Under the pieces are notes generated by a model. It saw nothing but the letters and a program-made list of their open reading frames with translations. It ran no database searches and had not been told where the DNA came from. This document shows, piece by piece, positions 45,235 through 52,985 of a DNA stretch of 64,000 bases. The stretch comes from Kordiimonas marina (GTDB taxonomy: Bacteria > Pseudomonadota > Alphaproteobacteria > Sphingomonadales > Kordiimonadaceae). The translations under genes and the position numbers were made by a program. The stretch is taken from the NCBI RefSeq assembly GCF_023006325.1, contig NZ_JAINDF010000007.1, positions 1-64,000 of the forward strand, read 5' to 3'. Each line of letters opens with the position of its first letter. Position 1 is the stretch's first letter.

Positions 45235-47712
45235 TTAGAATTTATAGGTCATGCGGACAAAGACCCGGCGCGGCAGGATCGGACGGCCGACGAAATAATC
45301 GCCTGCGTTCGCCTGGCCGGAGCCCTGACGGGGTGACCCTTCGGTAATGCCTTCGCTGTTGAACAGATTGAAGATGCTGAGGCCGATACGGGCGGTCTGC
45401 GTGCCTGTCACATGGAAGGTGTAGCCAGCATCAAGCCGCGCGATGGTGTAGGCGTTCAGCTTCACCGTGTTCGAATCGTTGGCATAGTTGTCACCGACAT
45501 AGGTGGCATAGAAGGAGCCGTCGAGCGTGCCGTCGTCATAATAGAGACCTGCGTTCGCCATGACCTTCGGCTGACGGCGCATTTCGTTGCCGATGTAAGC
45601 GTCGTTGCCTTCGAACTTGGTGAACTTGTGGTTCTGCAGCGTAACGTTACCGCTGACCTGCAACGCACTGGTGATATTGTAGGACGCCGTACCCTCAAGC
45701 CCGAAGGTGCGGGTCGACTGGACGAAGACCTGCTCGGTCACACCGCCCTGGCCGTCGTTCACGAAGTCCACGTTCCGGCGGTTGCTGAGCTTAGCCCAGA
45801 AGCCGTCAACCGTGGCGGCGAACCGGTCATCCCGATATTTCAGGCCGACTTCAGCCTGGGAGATGATCTCGCCCTTATAGGATGCCGGTTGGCCGAACTC
45901 GTTGAAGCTGACACTGCGGATCTGCGGGAAGAAGTATCCCCGCGCGCCGTTGGCATAAAGGCTCAGGTTATCGCTCATGCGGTACAGGGCACCGACGGAG
46001 ACAGCCCACTCGGTGGTTTCCACCCGGCCACGGGTATAGGCACCGTTGCCGTAGGCCACATACTGAAGGTCATGGGCGAGGCTCGGGTCGCTGTTCGCGA
46101 GGTAGGTCGAGGACCCTTCCTTGGCGATGTCACCGATCATCTTTTCAACACGTACACCAACGTCGAAGACCCAGCGGTCATTCTCGAACTGGTCGGCCAG
46201 GTATCCCGCGTAACGGGTCGCCTTGTTGGAGCTGTTGCCGTAGCCCGCGCCAGCGTTCAGCAGACCGTTCTGGGACACGGTCAGGTCATTGCCCTGATTG
46301 TCGGTCACGACCACATTCACCATGTCAGGTCGGCTTTGGAACTGGCCCAGATAGGTGGTCAGCACATCCTGGTCGTCGGCCTTGGCCCGGGCGAAGAAGC
46401 CGCCCAGCGTGAAGCTATGGTTGAAATTGTCGGTGGAGACATCCTTGGTGAGGTTCACTTCCGCCGTGAAGTCAGTCGCCGGGCGGTTCCGGTCCAGAAG
46501 GCGGTTGGCGAACAGGAGGTCATTGCTTCCAAGTGCCTGACCTGATGTCGCATCGGTGAAGGATGCGCTGGCATAGCCGTCATAGCCACGAGCGGCCAGG
46601 AAGCCAGCCTGGGTTTCCGGCAGGTTCACGACACCGTCGCCATCGAGGAACAGGTTGAACTCGTGGCTGTAGCGCGCATATTTCATCTTCGCGTTCAAGC
46701 CCCAGCCATTGTCCATATGCTTATCCAGCACAGCCGAGAAGGAGCCGCCGCGCGTCAGCACGCCGTTCGAGATCGGGGTGCGGTAGACACCGTTCGGGGT
46801 CTGGTACGACAGGCCGGAAGCCGCGTCCGTCTGCAGCGTCATGATGGTGTTGCCGTCATTGCCGGTCGGCCGCGCACGGGTGGTGCCGTCAAGCGGGAAC
46901 GGCAGGAAGAACTGCACGCTATCGTCAACCCACTGGCCATAAAGCGTGACCGAGCCGGAGCCGTCCGCGAAGTCATGCTTGATGTTGCCGCGGAGCTGGA
47001 AACCTTCGGTCGGCAGCCCGGTCTTCAAGGGGCCTTCATCGTAGCGGTAATAGCCGGAAATGGCGTAATAGGTGTTGGAGTTCTGGCCGCCGAGCGGGCC
47101 GGACGCCGCAAAGTCACCACGGAAGCGGCCGCCTTCGGCCCATTCCAGCTGCATCGTGCCTTCGGGGGTGTCGGTCCCGGTCTTGGAGATATAGTTGATG
47201 ATCCCGGCGACCGAGCCTGCACCGAACAGGTTGGACACACCGCCGCGCACGAATTCGAGGCGCTCGATCCCCAGGTCGTTCTTGTAATAAACGTCGAAGG
47301 CCGAGCTGTTGAGGCCGAAGGTGCTGAAGACCGGAATGCCGTCATACTCAAGCGGGGTGAAGCTATACTGGCCACCCGACGGCAGGCCCTTGATGAAGAC
47401 GTTCGCGGCCACTTCACCGCCGCCGCCTTCGGCCTTGATGGCCGGAATGGTGCGGAGAATATCCGCCTGGCTGCTGGCCGACAGCCGCGCGATTTTGGCT
47501 TCACCCATCTGCGAAACCGACATCGGTGTCGCAAGGTTGGCGCGCGCCCGGCTGGTACCGGTGACGACGATCTCGTCGATCGTCTTGTCGGCGACAGCCT
47601 GTTTTTTCTGAGTGGGGGCAGCATCTTCGGCCCAGGCGCCCGCGCTCATGGCCACGCTGGAAAGCGCAAGCACCGCACAGGACTGCAATAAGACCTTTTT
47701 ATAGTTCGTCAT
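45235..47712 (-). CDS. TonB-dependent outer-membrane receptor 3, first gene of the hexosyl-glycerate operon
   Basis: 825 residues from ATG 47712, chosen because AAGGAA lies just upstream and a signal peptide follows directly (cleavage about A-W-A/E-D). The TonB box I-D-E-I-V-V-T-G-T is near residue 46, then a plug with V-F-I-K-G-L-P and a barrel ending in phenylalanine (V-R-M-T-Y-K-F). It precedes the hydrolase gene by 107 bases. The context suggests a small glycoside as substrate. However, the leader contains a cobalamin-riboswitch-like element, so cobalamin or a corrinoid must be considered. Confidence 0.88.
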   Translation of the reverse strand: MTNYKKVLLQSCAVLALSSVAMSAGAWAEDAAPTQKKQAVADKTIDEIVVTGTSRARANLATPMSVSQMGEAKIARLSASSQADILRTIPAIKAEGGGGEVAANVFIKGLPSGGQYSFTPLEYDGIPVFSTFGLNSSAFDVYYKNDLGIERLEFVRGGVSNLFGAGSVAGIINYISKTGTDTPEGTMQLEWAEGGRFRGDFAASGPLGGQNSNTYYAISGYYRYDEGPLKTGLPTEGFQLRGNIKHDFADGSGSVTLYGQWVDDSVQFFLPFPLDGTTRARPTGNDGNTIMTLQTDAASGLSYQTPNGVYRTPISNGVLTRGGSFSAVLDKHMDNGWGLNAKMKYARYSHEFNLFLDGDGVVNLPETQAGFLAARGYDGYASASFTDATSGQALGSNDLLFANRLLDRNRPATDFTAEVNLTKDVSTDNFNHSFTLGGFFARAKADDQDVLTTYLGQFQSRPDMVNVVVTDNQGNDLTVSQNGLLNAGAGYGNSSNKATRYAGYLADQFENDRWVFDVGVRVEKMIGDIAKEGSSTYLANSDPSLAHDLQYVAYGNGAYTRGRVETTEWAVSVGALYRMSDNLSLYANGARGYFFPQIRSVSFNEFGQPASYKGEIISQAEVGLKYRDDRFAATVDGFWAKLSNRRNVDFVNDGQGGVTEQVFVQSTRTFGLEGTASYNITSALQVSGNVTLQNHKFTKFEGNDAYIGNEMRRQPKVMANAGLYYDDGTLDGSFYATYVGDNYANDSNTVKLNAYTIARLDAGYTFHVTGTQTARIGLSIFNLFNSEGITEGSPRQGSGQANAGDYFVGRPILPRRVFVRMTYKF

Positions 47713-47884
47713 GTCATGTTCCTTCCCTAAGTAAGAGGCCACAAGCAGGCGTCATGGACCTCTCGGAGCAGCCTCCGGCGCGGGGGACGAAAATGAATGA
47801 CAGGCGGACCGAACGGTCGCGCCTAATTCCCCTCCCAGGCCTTAGGCCAACGCGGTACCGCTTGAATGTGGTGCCGCTTAAGTG

Positions 47885-47983
47885 CAGCAGGTCTCCGGCT
47901 TGGCTCCGGCAGCCCCAATAGGTGGCTGTCGCGGATGGTCCCCGATAGGACGTCCCCTGATGAGCAGGCTTGAAGACGCGCTG
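47885..47983 (-). ncRNA. Candidate compact cobalamin riboswitch in the leader of TonB receptor 3
   Basis: Read on the minus strand, three cobalamin-riboswitch marks occur in order: CAGGGGA, then CATCCGCGACAGCC with a downstream CC-TATTG (compare ATCCG..GCAGCCCCCGC-ACUGU), then the B12 box AAGCCGGAGACCTGC. The box end AGACCTGCTG (47894-47885) can pair with CAGCGCGTCT (47983-47974) to close helix P1 with one mismatch and one G-U. The box lacks one base between AAGCC and GGAGACC compared with the usual consensus, and the peripheral P7-P9 part is short. The ATG of the receptor is about 170 bases downstream, which leaves space for an expression platform. Confidence 0.5.
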
Positions 47984-48064
47984 TAATCCCTTCCCTTTAT
48001 TCCGCCCGCGACCGATGGCCTGCGGGGGAATGACGATGGTATAATCCATTAAAACTTAATTTAC

Positions 48065-48090
48065 AACCCATTATGGGTTATAAAATGGGT
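48065..48090. promoter_or_regulatory. Candidate operator for the divergent ROK regulator
   Basis: AACCCAT-T-ATGGGTT (48065-48079) is a perfect 7-bp inverted repeat with one central base. A third half-site ATGGGTA lies at 48084-48090, 12 bases further. It is in the shared upstream region of the receptor operon and the ROK regulator gene, where a repressor of both would bind. Confidence 0.5.
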
Positions 48091-48262
48091 AATGATATTT
48101 GATTCAAGGAATGATACAGTGCCGCAAACCTTGTCCCATGCGGCAAATTGCCTTTTAGTGCACTGATATGTATGGGATTTTTGTCATGGTTTGCGATTGT
48201 TCCATCGTTCCGGGGCTGATGTTTCGCCCACCCTTACCCCAAAGAAGCCCGTGAAAGAGCCC

Positions 48263-49426
48263 ATGCCGACGACCCGAAATTTGCGAACACCACCGCCTTT
48301 CTTCGCCGACAATGACGTCCAGATCCCGTCGGAACGGGAGATGTCCATCCTGGGCCTCACCCTGCTCCATGGCGGCCTGACCCAGCCGGAGATCATCCGG
48401 GCATCCGGCCTGCCGCAGCAGACAGTTTCACGACTCGTCAAAGGGCTGATCGAGCGCGGGATGCTGCGGGAGGAACAGCGCGTCTCCAAAGGTCGCCGCG
48501 GCCAGCCCAGCATGTTCGTCGCCGCCGAGCCCGGCTTCGCTTATTCGTTCGGCGTCGCCATGATGACGGACGCGCTTTCCGTGGTGCTGATGGATTTCGC
48601 CGGCAATGTCCTGTTTGAAGAACTGACAGCGATGCCGAGCATGGCGCAGCGCGTCGTGTTGGAAGAACTGGATGTGCTGTTCGAGAAAGCCCTCGCCGCC
48701 TGCCGGGTCGACCGCAAGAAGGTGCTGGGCGTCGGGGTCGGCATCTCAGGCTATAATTTCGGCAAGGGCGCGCGCTTCAACACGCCGCGCCAGCTGGACG
48801 AATGGGCGCTTATCGAAATCGACGACGTGCTCAACAGCCATCTGGGCCTGCCGGTCTGGGTGGAGAACGACGGCAACGCCGCCGCGATCGGCGAAAGCCT
48901 GCTCGGCGTCGGCCGCACCTACCAGAATTTCGCCTATCTCTTCATCGCGACCGGCATCGGTGGCGGCATCATTACCAACCACCAGCTCCTGCGGGGCTGC
49001 AACGGCAACGCGGGTGAGATCGGCCTCATCCTGCCCAGCCAGATCTACCCGCACCCGAACCTTGAAATCCTGCGCCAGATCGTCACCCGCCACGGCATCG
49101 AGGTCGACAGCGTGACCGACATGCTGGAACGCTTCGATGTCACCTGGCCCGGTGTTGACGACTGGATTTCCCGCACCCGGGACAGCATGTCGCTGATCGT
49201 CTCGGCGCTGGCGGCGATCCTGGACCCGGAGGCCATCGTCCTCGGCGGCCGCATCCCGAAGGAGCTGGCGCGCAAGGTCATCCCGCACGTCGAGGTGTAC
49301 GACCATTACCGCCGCGCGGAACCCCGGCCGCTCCCGCGGATCGTGCTGGGGGAAAGCCCGGGTGATGCCTGCGCGATCGGCGCGTCCATGCTGCCGTTCA
49401 AGCGCTTCTTCTTCTCGGGCATCTAA
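48263..49426 (+). CDS. ROK family transcriptional regulator
   Basis: 387 residues from ATG 48263; GTG 48251 and TTG 48191 are upstream alternatives. The N-terminal winged helix (about 20-65: L-T-Q-P-E-I-I-R-A-S-G-L ... T-V-S-R-L-V-K) is followed by a ROK domain with G-I-G-G-G-I-I and G-N-A-G-E-I-G-L. The cysteine zinc motif found after this point in many ROK repressors and kinases is missing, being replaced by I-L-P-S-Q-I-Y-P-H-P. It probably senses a sugar or sugar phosphate and represses the divergent receptor/hydrolase operon. A dyad in the intergenic region is a candidate operator. Confidence 0.87.
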   Translation: MPTTRNLRTPPPFFADNDVQIPSEREMSILGLTLLHGGLTQPEIIRASGLPQQTVSRLVKGLIERGMLREEQRVSKGRRGQPSMFVAAEPGFAYSFGVAMMTDALSVVLMDFAGNVLFEELTAMPSMAQRVVLEELDVLFEKALAACRVDRKKVLGVGVGISGYNFGKGARFNTPRQLDEWALIEIDDVLNSHLGLPVWVENDGNAAAIGESLLGVGRTYQNFAYLFIATGIGGGIITNHQLLRGCNGNAGEIGLILPSQIYPHPNLEILRQIVTRHGIEVDSVTDMLERFDVTWPGVDDWISRTRDSMSLIVSALAAILDPEAIVLGGRIPKELARKVIPHVEVYDHYRRAEPRPLPRIVLGESPGDACAIGASMLPFKRFFFSGI

Positions 49427-49436
49427 ACACCCCGTC

Positions 49437-49468
49437 CAAAAAGAAACCGCCGGGAAAATACCCGGCGG
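49437..49468. terminator. Terminator between the ROK regulator and nrdB genes
   Basis: CCGCCGGG (49447-49454) pairs with CCCGGCGG (49461-49468). On the minus strand it is followed by TTTCTTTTT, so it ends nrdB; it may also stop the convergent regulator transcript. Confidence 0.8.
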
Positions 49469-49493
49469 TCCTGATCAGATATTTTGGGTGGCC

Positions 49494-50480
49494 TTAGTTG
49501 AAGGCGTCATCCCACGAGCCGCGCGTCGCCGCCTTCGAATATTCGGTGGCGCGGTTTTCGAAGAAGTTGGTGTGTTCGACCGCGTTGAGCATGCTGTCGA
49601 GCCACGGCAGCGGGTTCTTGTCCGCGTCATAGGCTTCTTCAAGGCCGAGCTGAAGCAGGCGCCGGTTGGCGATATAACGGATATATTGCTTCACTTCCGC
49701 AGCGGTCAGCCCCTCGATCGGCCCCATGCCGAAGGCGAGGTCGATGAAGGCGTCTTCATGCTCGACAATCGTCAAGCAGGCGTTGGTGATCTGGGATTTA
49801 AGCTCGTCATCCCACAGTTCCGGGTTCTCGCTCATCAGCGTCTTGAAGAGCTTGATGATCGATTCGCAGTGGAGCGACTCGTCCCGGACCGACCAGCTGA
49901 TGATCTGCCCCATGCCCTTCATCTTGTTGAAGCGCGGGAAGTTGAGCAGCATGGCGAAGCTGGCGAACAGCTGCAGCCCCTCGGTGAAGGCACCAAACAC
50001 CGCCAGCGTCAGCGCGACCGACTTCAGGTCGTCCGAGCCGAACTGCTGCATATAGTCGTATTTGTCCTTCATCTCCTTATAGCGGAGGAAGGCGGAATAT
50101 TCGGCCTCAGGCATCCCAAGCGTGTCGAGAAGGTGGCTATAGGCGGCGATATGGATGGTCTCCATGTTGGAGAAAGCCGCCAGCATCATCTGTACCTCGG
50201 TGGGTTTGAACACCTTGGTATAATGCTTCATATAGCAGTTGTTCACCTCGATATCGCTCTGGGTGAAGAAGCGGAAAATCTGGGTCAGCAGGTTCTTTTC
50301 CGATTCGGTCAGCTTCTTGGCCCAGTCGCGCACGTCCTCGGCCAGCGGCACTTCTTCCGGCAGCCAGTGAACCTGCTGTTGGATAAGCCAAGCCTCGTAT
50401 GCCCACGGATAGCGGAACGGCTTGTAAACATGGCGTTCTTCCAGAAGTCCGGACGGACCGTTTTCTTCCACGTCAGTCAT
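49494..50480 (-). CDS. nrdB: Ribonucleotide reductase class Ia small subunit
   Basis: Generates and holds the tyrosyl radical used by NrdA to make deoxyribonucleotides. 328 residues from ATG 50480; longer starts read into the leader. The di-iron ligands are visible in E107-T-I-H110 and in D-E-S-L-H-C-E, and Y114 in H-I-A-A-Y-S-H aligns with the radical tyrosine. It is not next to nrdA, whose stop codon is 5.7 kb upstream on the same strand. An NrdR-box-like site lies in its leader. Confidence 0.94.
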   Translation of the reverse strand: MTDVEENGPSGLLEERHVYKPFRYPWAYEAWLIQQQVHWLPEEVPLAEDVRDWAKKLTESEKNLLTQIFRFFTQSDIEVNNCYMKHYTKVFKPTEVQMMLAAFSNMETIHIAAYSHLLDTLGMPEAEYSAFLRYKEMKDKYDYMQQFGSDDLKSVALTLAVFGAFTEGLQLFASFAMLLNFPRFNKMKGMGQIISWSVRDESLHCESIIKLFKTLMSENPELWDDELKSQITNACLTIVEHEDAFIDLAFGMGPIEGLTAAEVKQYIRYIANRRLLQLGLEEAYDADKNPLPWLDSMLNAVEHTNFFENRATEYSKAATRGSWDDAFN

Positions 50481-50591
50481 TCTGACCCTGTCTCCCACTC
50501 TTGACGATGTGATCTGTTGCCCTCCCTCCCGGTGTGCGTCCGGAAGGGCGCTCACTATACCCCCTCAATTTGTGGAGAGCTACGCCCTTAT

Positions 50592-50607
50592 ACACAATAT
50601 GTAGAGG
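50592..50607 (-). promoter_or_regulatory. NrdR-box-like site upstream of nrdB
   Basis: ACACAATATGTAGAGG matches the palindromic NrdR consensus (ACACWATATATWGTGT) at 13 of 16 positions, 112 bases upstream of the nrdB start. A weaker possible partner, 32 bases closer to the gene (50560-50575, with TTTGTGG), matches only about half. Confidence 0.55.
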
Positions 50608-50674
50608 TTTTTGCCTTGACAGGGAGCAAGCGCCCGGATTCTCTGGCCTAGGCCTGAACGGGGCAAAACCGCCC

Positions 50675-51574
50675 TCAGACAGCACTGCCATACCCGGCCG
50701 CTTCCTCCAAAAACGCCAGGAAGGCCTGCACCTCTGGCGCCTCGGCCCGGTCCGCCCGCAGGATCGCCCAGATGGCCTGATCGGGGGCTGCACTATAACC
50801 GTCCAAAACGGTCACAAGCGCGCCCTCCCGCACAAGATCGGCCACATCGAACCAGGACTTGAGCGCGAGACCAGCCCCATGAACGGCAGCATCGCGGATG
50901 AAAGCACCGTCATTGACCTCAATGGGGCCTGACACGGTTATAGTTTCGCGCGCGCCGCCAGCCTCGAAACACCAGTCGGCCCGACCCGCGGGCACCAGGC
51001 AATCATGATCACGCAGCTCGGCAGGAACAGACGGGATACTGCGCGCGTCCAGATAATCGGGTGATGCCACCACGACCTTGTGGTTGCCGGCCAGCTTGCG
51101 CACCACACCCTCCTTGCCCGATGGCTGGGCGATCCGAACCACGAGATCAAGCCCTTCGGCATACAGGTCCAGCGGCTGGTCGGAGAATTGGAACACAAGG
51201 CGGATGAGCGGGTAGCGGCTAGTAAAAGCGCTGAGCGCGGGCGCGAGCACCGACCGCCCGAACATATGCGGCGCGCTTACCCGCACCGTGCCAGTTAACG
51301 CACCTTCGTCCCGGTGGAACTGACCGAGGGTGGCGTCCCAATCCTTCAGCATCTGCCGGGCGGTGTTCGCGAGCGCTTCGCCTTCCGGGGTCACGCGCGT
51401 GCTGCGGCTCGTGCGCTCGGCAAGCTTAAGTGAAAGCGCATGTTCGAGCGCCGCCAACCGCCGGCTCGCCACCGCAGGCGGCAGGTCGAGCGCACGGGCA
51501 GCAGCCGTCAGGTTGCCGGTTTCCGCCAGCCGCACCAGCAGCGCTATATCCCTGAAATCAATACCTTTTCTCAT
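50675..51574 (-). CDS. LysR family transcriptional regulator
   Basis: 299 residues from ATG 51574; upstream ATGs at 51592, 51601 and 51622 are possible. The N-terminal helix-turn-helix (F-R-D-I-A-L-L-V-R-L-A-E-T-G-N-L-T-A-A-A-R-A-L-D) and the C-terminal periplasmic-binding-like effector domain are complete. It is of the CrgA/DsdC-like branch and divergent from the DinB gene set, with about 110 bases between start codons, so that set is its likely target. The inducer is unknown. Confidence 0.9.
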   Translation of the reverse strand: MRKGIDFRDIALLVRLAETGNLTAAARALDLPPAVASRRLAALEHALSLKLAERTSRSTRVTPEGEALANTARQMLKDWDATLGQFHRDEGALTGTVRVSAPHMFGRSVLAPALSAFTSRYPLIRLVFQFSDQPLDLYAEGLDLVVRIAQPSGKEGVVRKLAGNHKVVVASPDYLDARSIPSVPAELRDHDCLVPAGRADWCFEAGGARETITVSGPIEVNDGAFIRDAAVHGAGLALKSWFDVADLVREGALVTVLDGYSAAPDQAIWAILRADRAEAPEVQAFLAFLEEAAGYGSAV

Positions 51575-51687
51575 CCGTTCCACTTTCCGCATCACGGGCA
51601 TTGCCAAAAAAGGCACAGACATTCGCCGTGCCCTCTCCTTACTAACATAGGGCAAAGACCCCCACTTTCACCAGAAAGGACAGCAGG

Positions 51688-52242
51688 ATGACAACCCTCA
51701 AAAGCGACCTCGGCGTCACAGCTGAATTCGACCGTTTCACCACCCTCTTTGACCGGCTCGTCACCGAAGCCCGGTTGTGGATCGAGGCCGCCCCGCCCGC
51801 ACGGCTGGAATGGACCCCGCCCACCGACGGCGGCATCCATTTCGGCTCGCGCCTCAGGCACGCCAGCATCAAGACGCTCTATGTCCATATGGCCATCGCA
51901 GACCGGTTCTGGATTGGCACCCTCAAGGACTGTACGGACGGCGCCACCCTGCAGCTGCCGACCGACATGAATGCCTTTCAGGCGGCGCTCAGCGGTGATT
52001 TCATCGCCAACTGCGCCGCGCTCCATGATGAATGCATGGCGCTCCTCGCGGCCTTCAGCCCGGCGCAGCTTCAGAGGCGCATCACCTTCGCGGGCGACAA
52101 CACCGAATGGAGCGTGATGGGCTTCCTGTGGGCCACCTGGGGACACAGGAGCTATCACCTCGGCAACCTGGATATGCTCGTGCGCATGCTGGCGGGCAAA
52201 GCGCCCGACTATTTCGCCTTTACCCCGAAACAGATGGCCTGA
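51688..52242 (+). CDS. DinB family protein
   Basis: 184 residues with a four-helix DinB/YfiT-like bundle. Metal-type histidines occur in Y-V-H-M-A-I-A-D-R-F-W near 72 and H-R-S-Y-H-L-G-N near 151. Characterised relatives are thiol-dependent transferases or hydrolases (for example bacillithiol or mycothiol enzymes), and many have no known role. It heads a three-gene run with a strong ribosome binding site (AAAGGA) and lies opposite a LysR regulator. Confidence 0.82.
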   Translation: MTTLKSDLGVTAEFDRFTTLFDRLVTEARLWIEAAPPARLEWTPPTDGGIHFGSRLRHASIKTLYVHMAIADRFWIGTLKDCTDGATLQLPTDMNAFQAALSGDFIANCAALHDECMALLAAFSPAQLQRRITFAGDNTEWSVMGFLWATWGHRSYHLGNLDMLVRMLAGKAPDYFAFTPKQMA

Positions 52243-52253
52243 GGAAACGCTTC

Positions 52254-52580
52254 ATGATTATCGCAACCGTTCAGTTCGAGCTTGCCGAACCGCTGAGCCC
52301 GGAAGCCGCGGAGACGCTGTTTCACGCCAACTCCCGCCTCTATGAAGGGCGGCAGGACCTCCTGCGCAAATCCTATATCCGGTCGCTCGACGGCCGCACG
52401 GTCGGCGCCGTCTATTTCTGGCGCTCGCTCGAAGATGCGACCAACTTCTACAGCGATACCTGGCATGCCCATGTGCGCCGGAAATACGGTGTCGCCCCGA
52501 CGATCCGCTTTTTCCAGTCCCTCCTTGTCGTGAATAATGAAGCGCTGGCCCCGGCCGAACCCGAAAGGATGAACCCATGA
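52254..52580 (+). CDS. Small YdhR/monooxygenase-like alpha-beta barrel protein
   Basis: 108 residues from ATG 52254 after GAGGAAAC; a longer frame upstream only overlaps the DinB gene. The pattern (beta strand, E-L-A-E-P-L-S-P-E helix, L-L-R-K-S-Y-I-R-S-L-D-G, V-Y-F-W-R-S-L-E-D-A, W-H-A-H) looks like the dimeric alpha/beta barrel fold of YdhR and antibiotic-biosynthesis monooxygenases. No cofactor is expected. The substrate is unknown. It overlaps the next gene by four bases (ATGA). Confidence 0.7.
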   Translation: MIIATVQFELAEPLSPEAAETLFHANSRLYEGRQDLLRKSYIRSLDGRTVGAVYFWRSLEDATNFYSDTWHAHVRRKYGVAPTIRFFQSLLVVNNEALAPAEPERMNP

Positions 52581-52963
52581 CCTTCCTCACCCTCCTTCTC
52601 AGCATCAAGATCACCGTCACCGCGCTCATGGTCGCCGTGCCCTTCCTGTTCCTGCCCGCGGAAAAGCTGGCGGCGACCATGGGTATCAGCGGTCAGGTCA
52701 CTGCAATTTTCAGACTGTACGGTATCGCCATCACCGCGCTTCTCGTCGGCTACGGCGCAGGCATTCCAGTGGCGGAAAGCGGGGTCTTCCCCTGGGGCGT
52801 GGCACTGATGGGCCTTGTCTCGAACGCAGGAGCCGCAGCGGTCCTGTTTGTAACAGGCCGTACGGGGCGGCCGCGCATACTGGCGTCGTTTTTCGCCGCC
52901 GTCGCCCTCGCGCTTGTCACAGCCATGACCAAGCCGGACATGGCGCTAGCACCGGTCCTGTAA
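52577..52963 (+). CDS. Small integral membrane protein of unknown function
   Basis: 128 residues with four hydrophobic segments (about 1-27, 45-65, 72-92 and 98-118), so it is an inner-membrane protein. No recognised family. Translationally coupled to the preceding barrel-protein gene by ATGA, and so last in the DinB set. It converges with the PhnE-like permease gene, 22 bases away. Confidence 0.72.
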   Translation: MTFLTLLLSIKITVTALMVAVPFLFLPAEKLAATMGISGQVTAIFRLYGIAITALLVGYGAGIPVAESGVFPWGVALMGLVSNAGAAAVLFVTGRTGRPRILASFFAAVALALVTAMTKPDMALAPVL

Positions 52964-52985
52964 CGCGTCCGGGTATCGCCAAGTA

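Noticed and set aside
48155-48370. Small minus-strand frame across the start of the ROK regulator
   Set aside because: Overlaps conserved helix-turn-helix coding sequence on the other strand and has no protein features.
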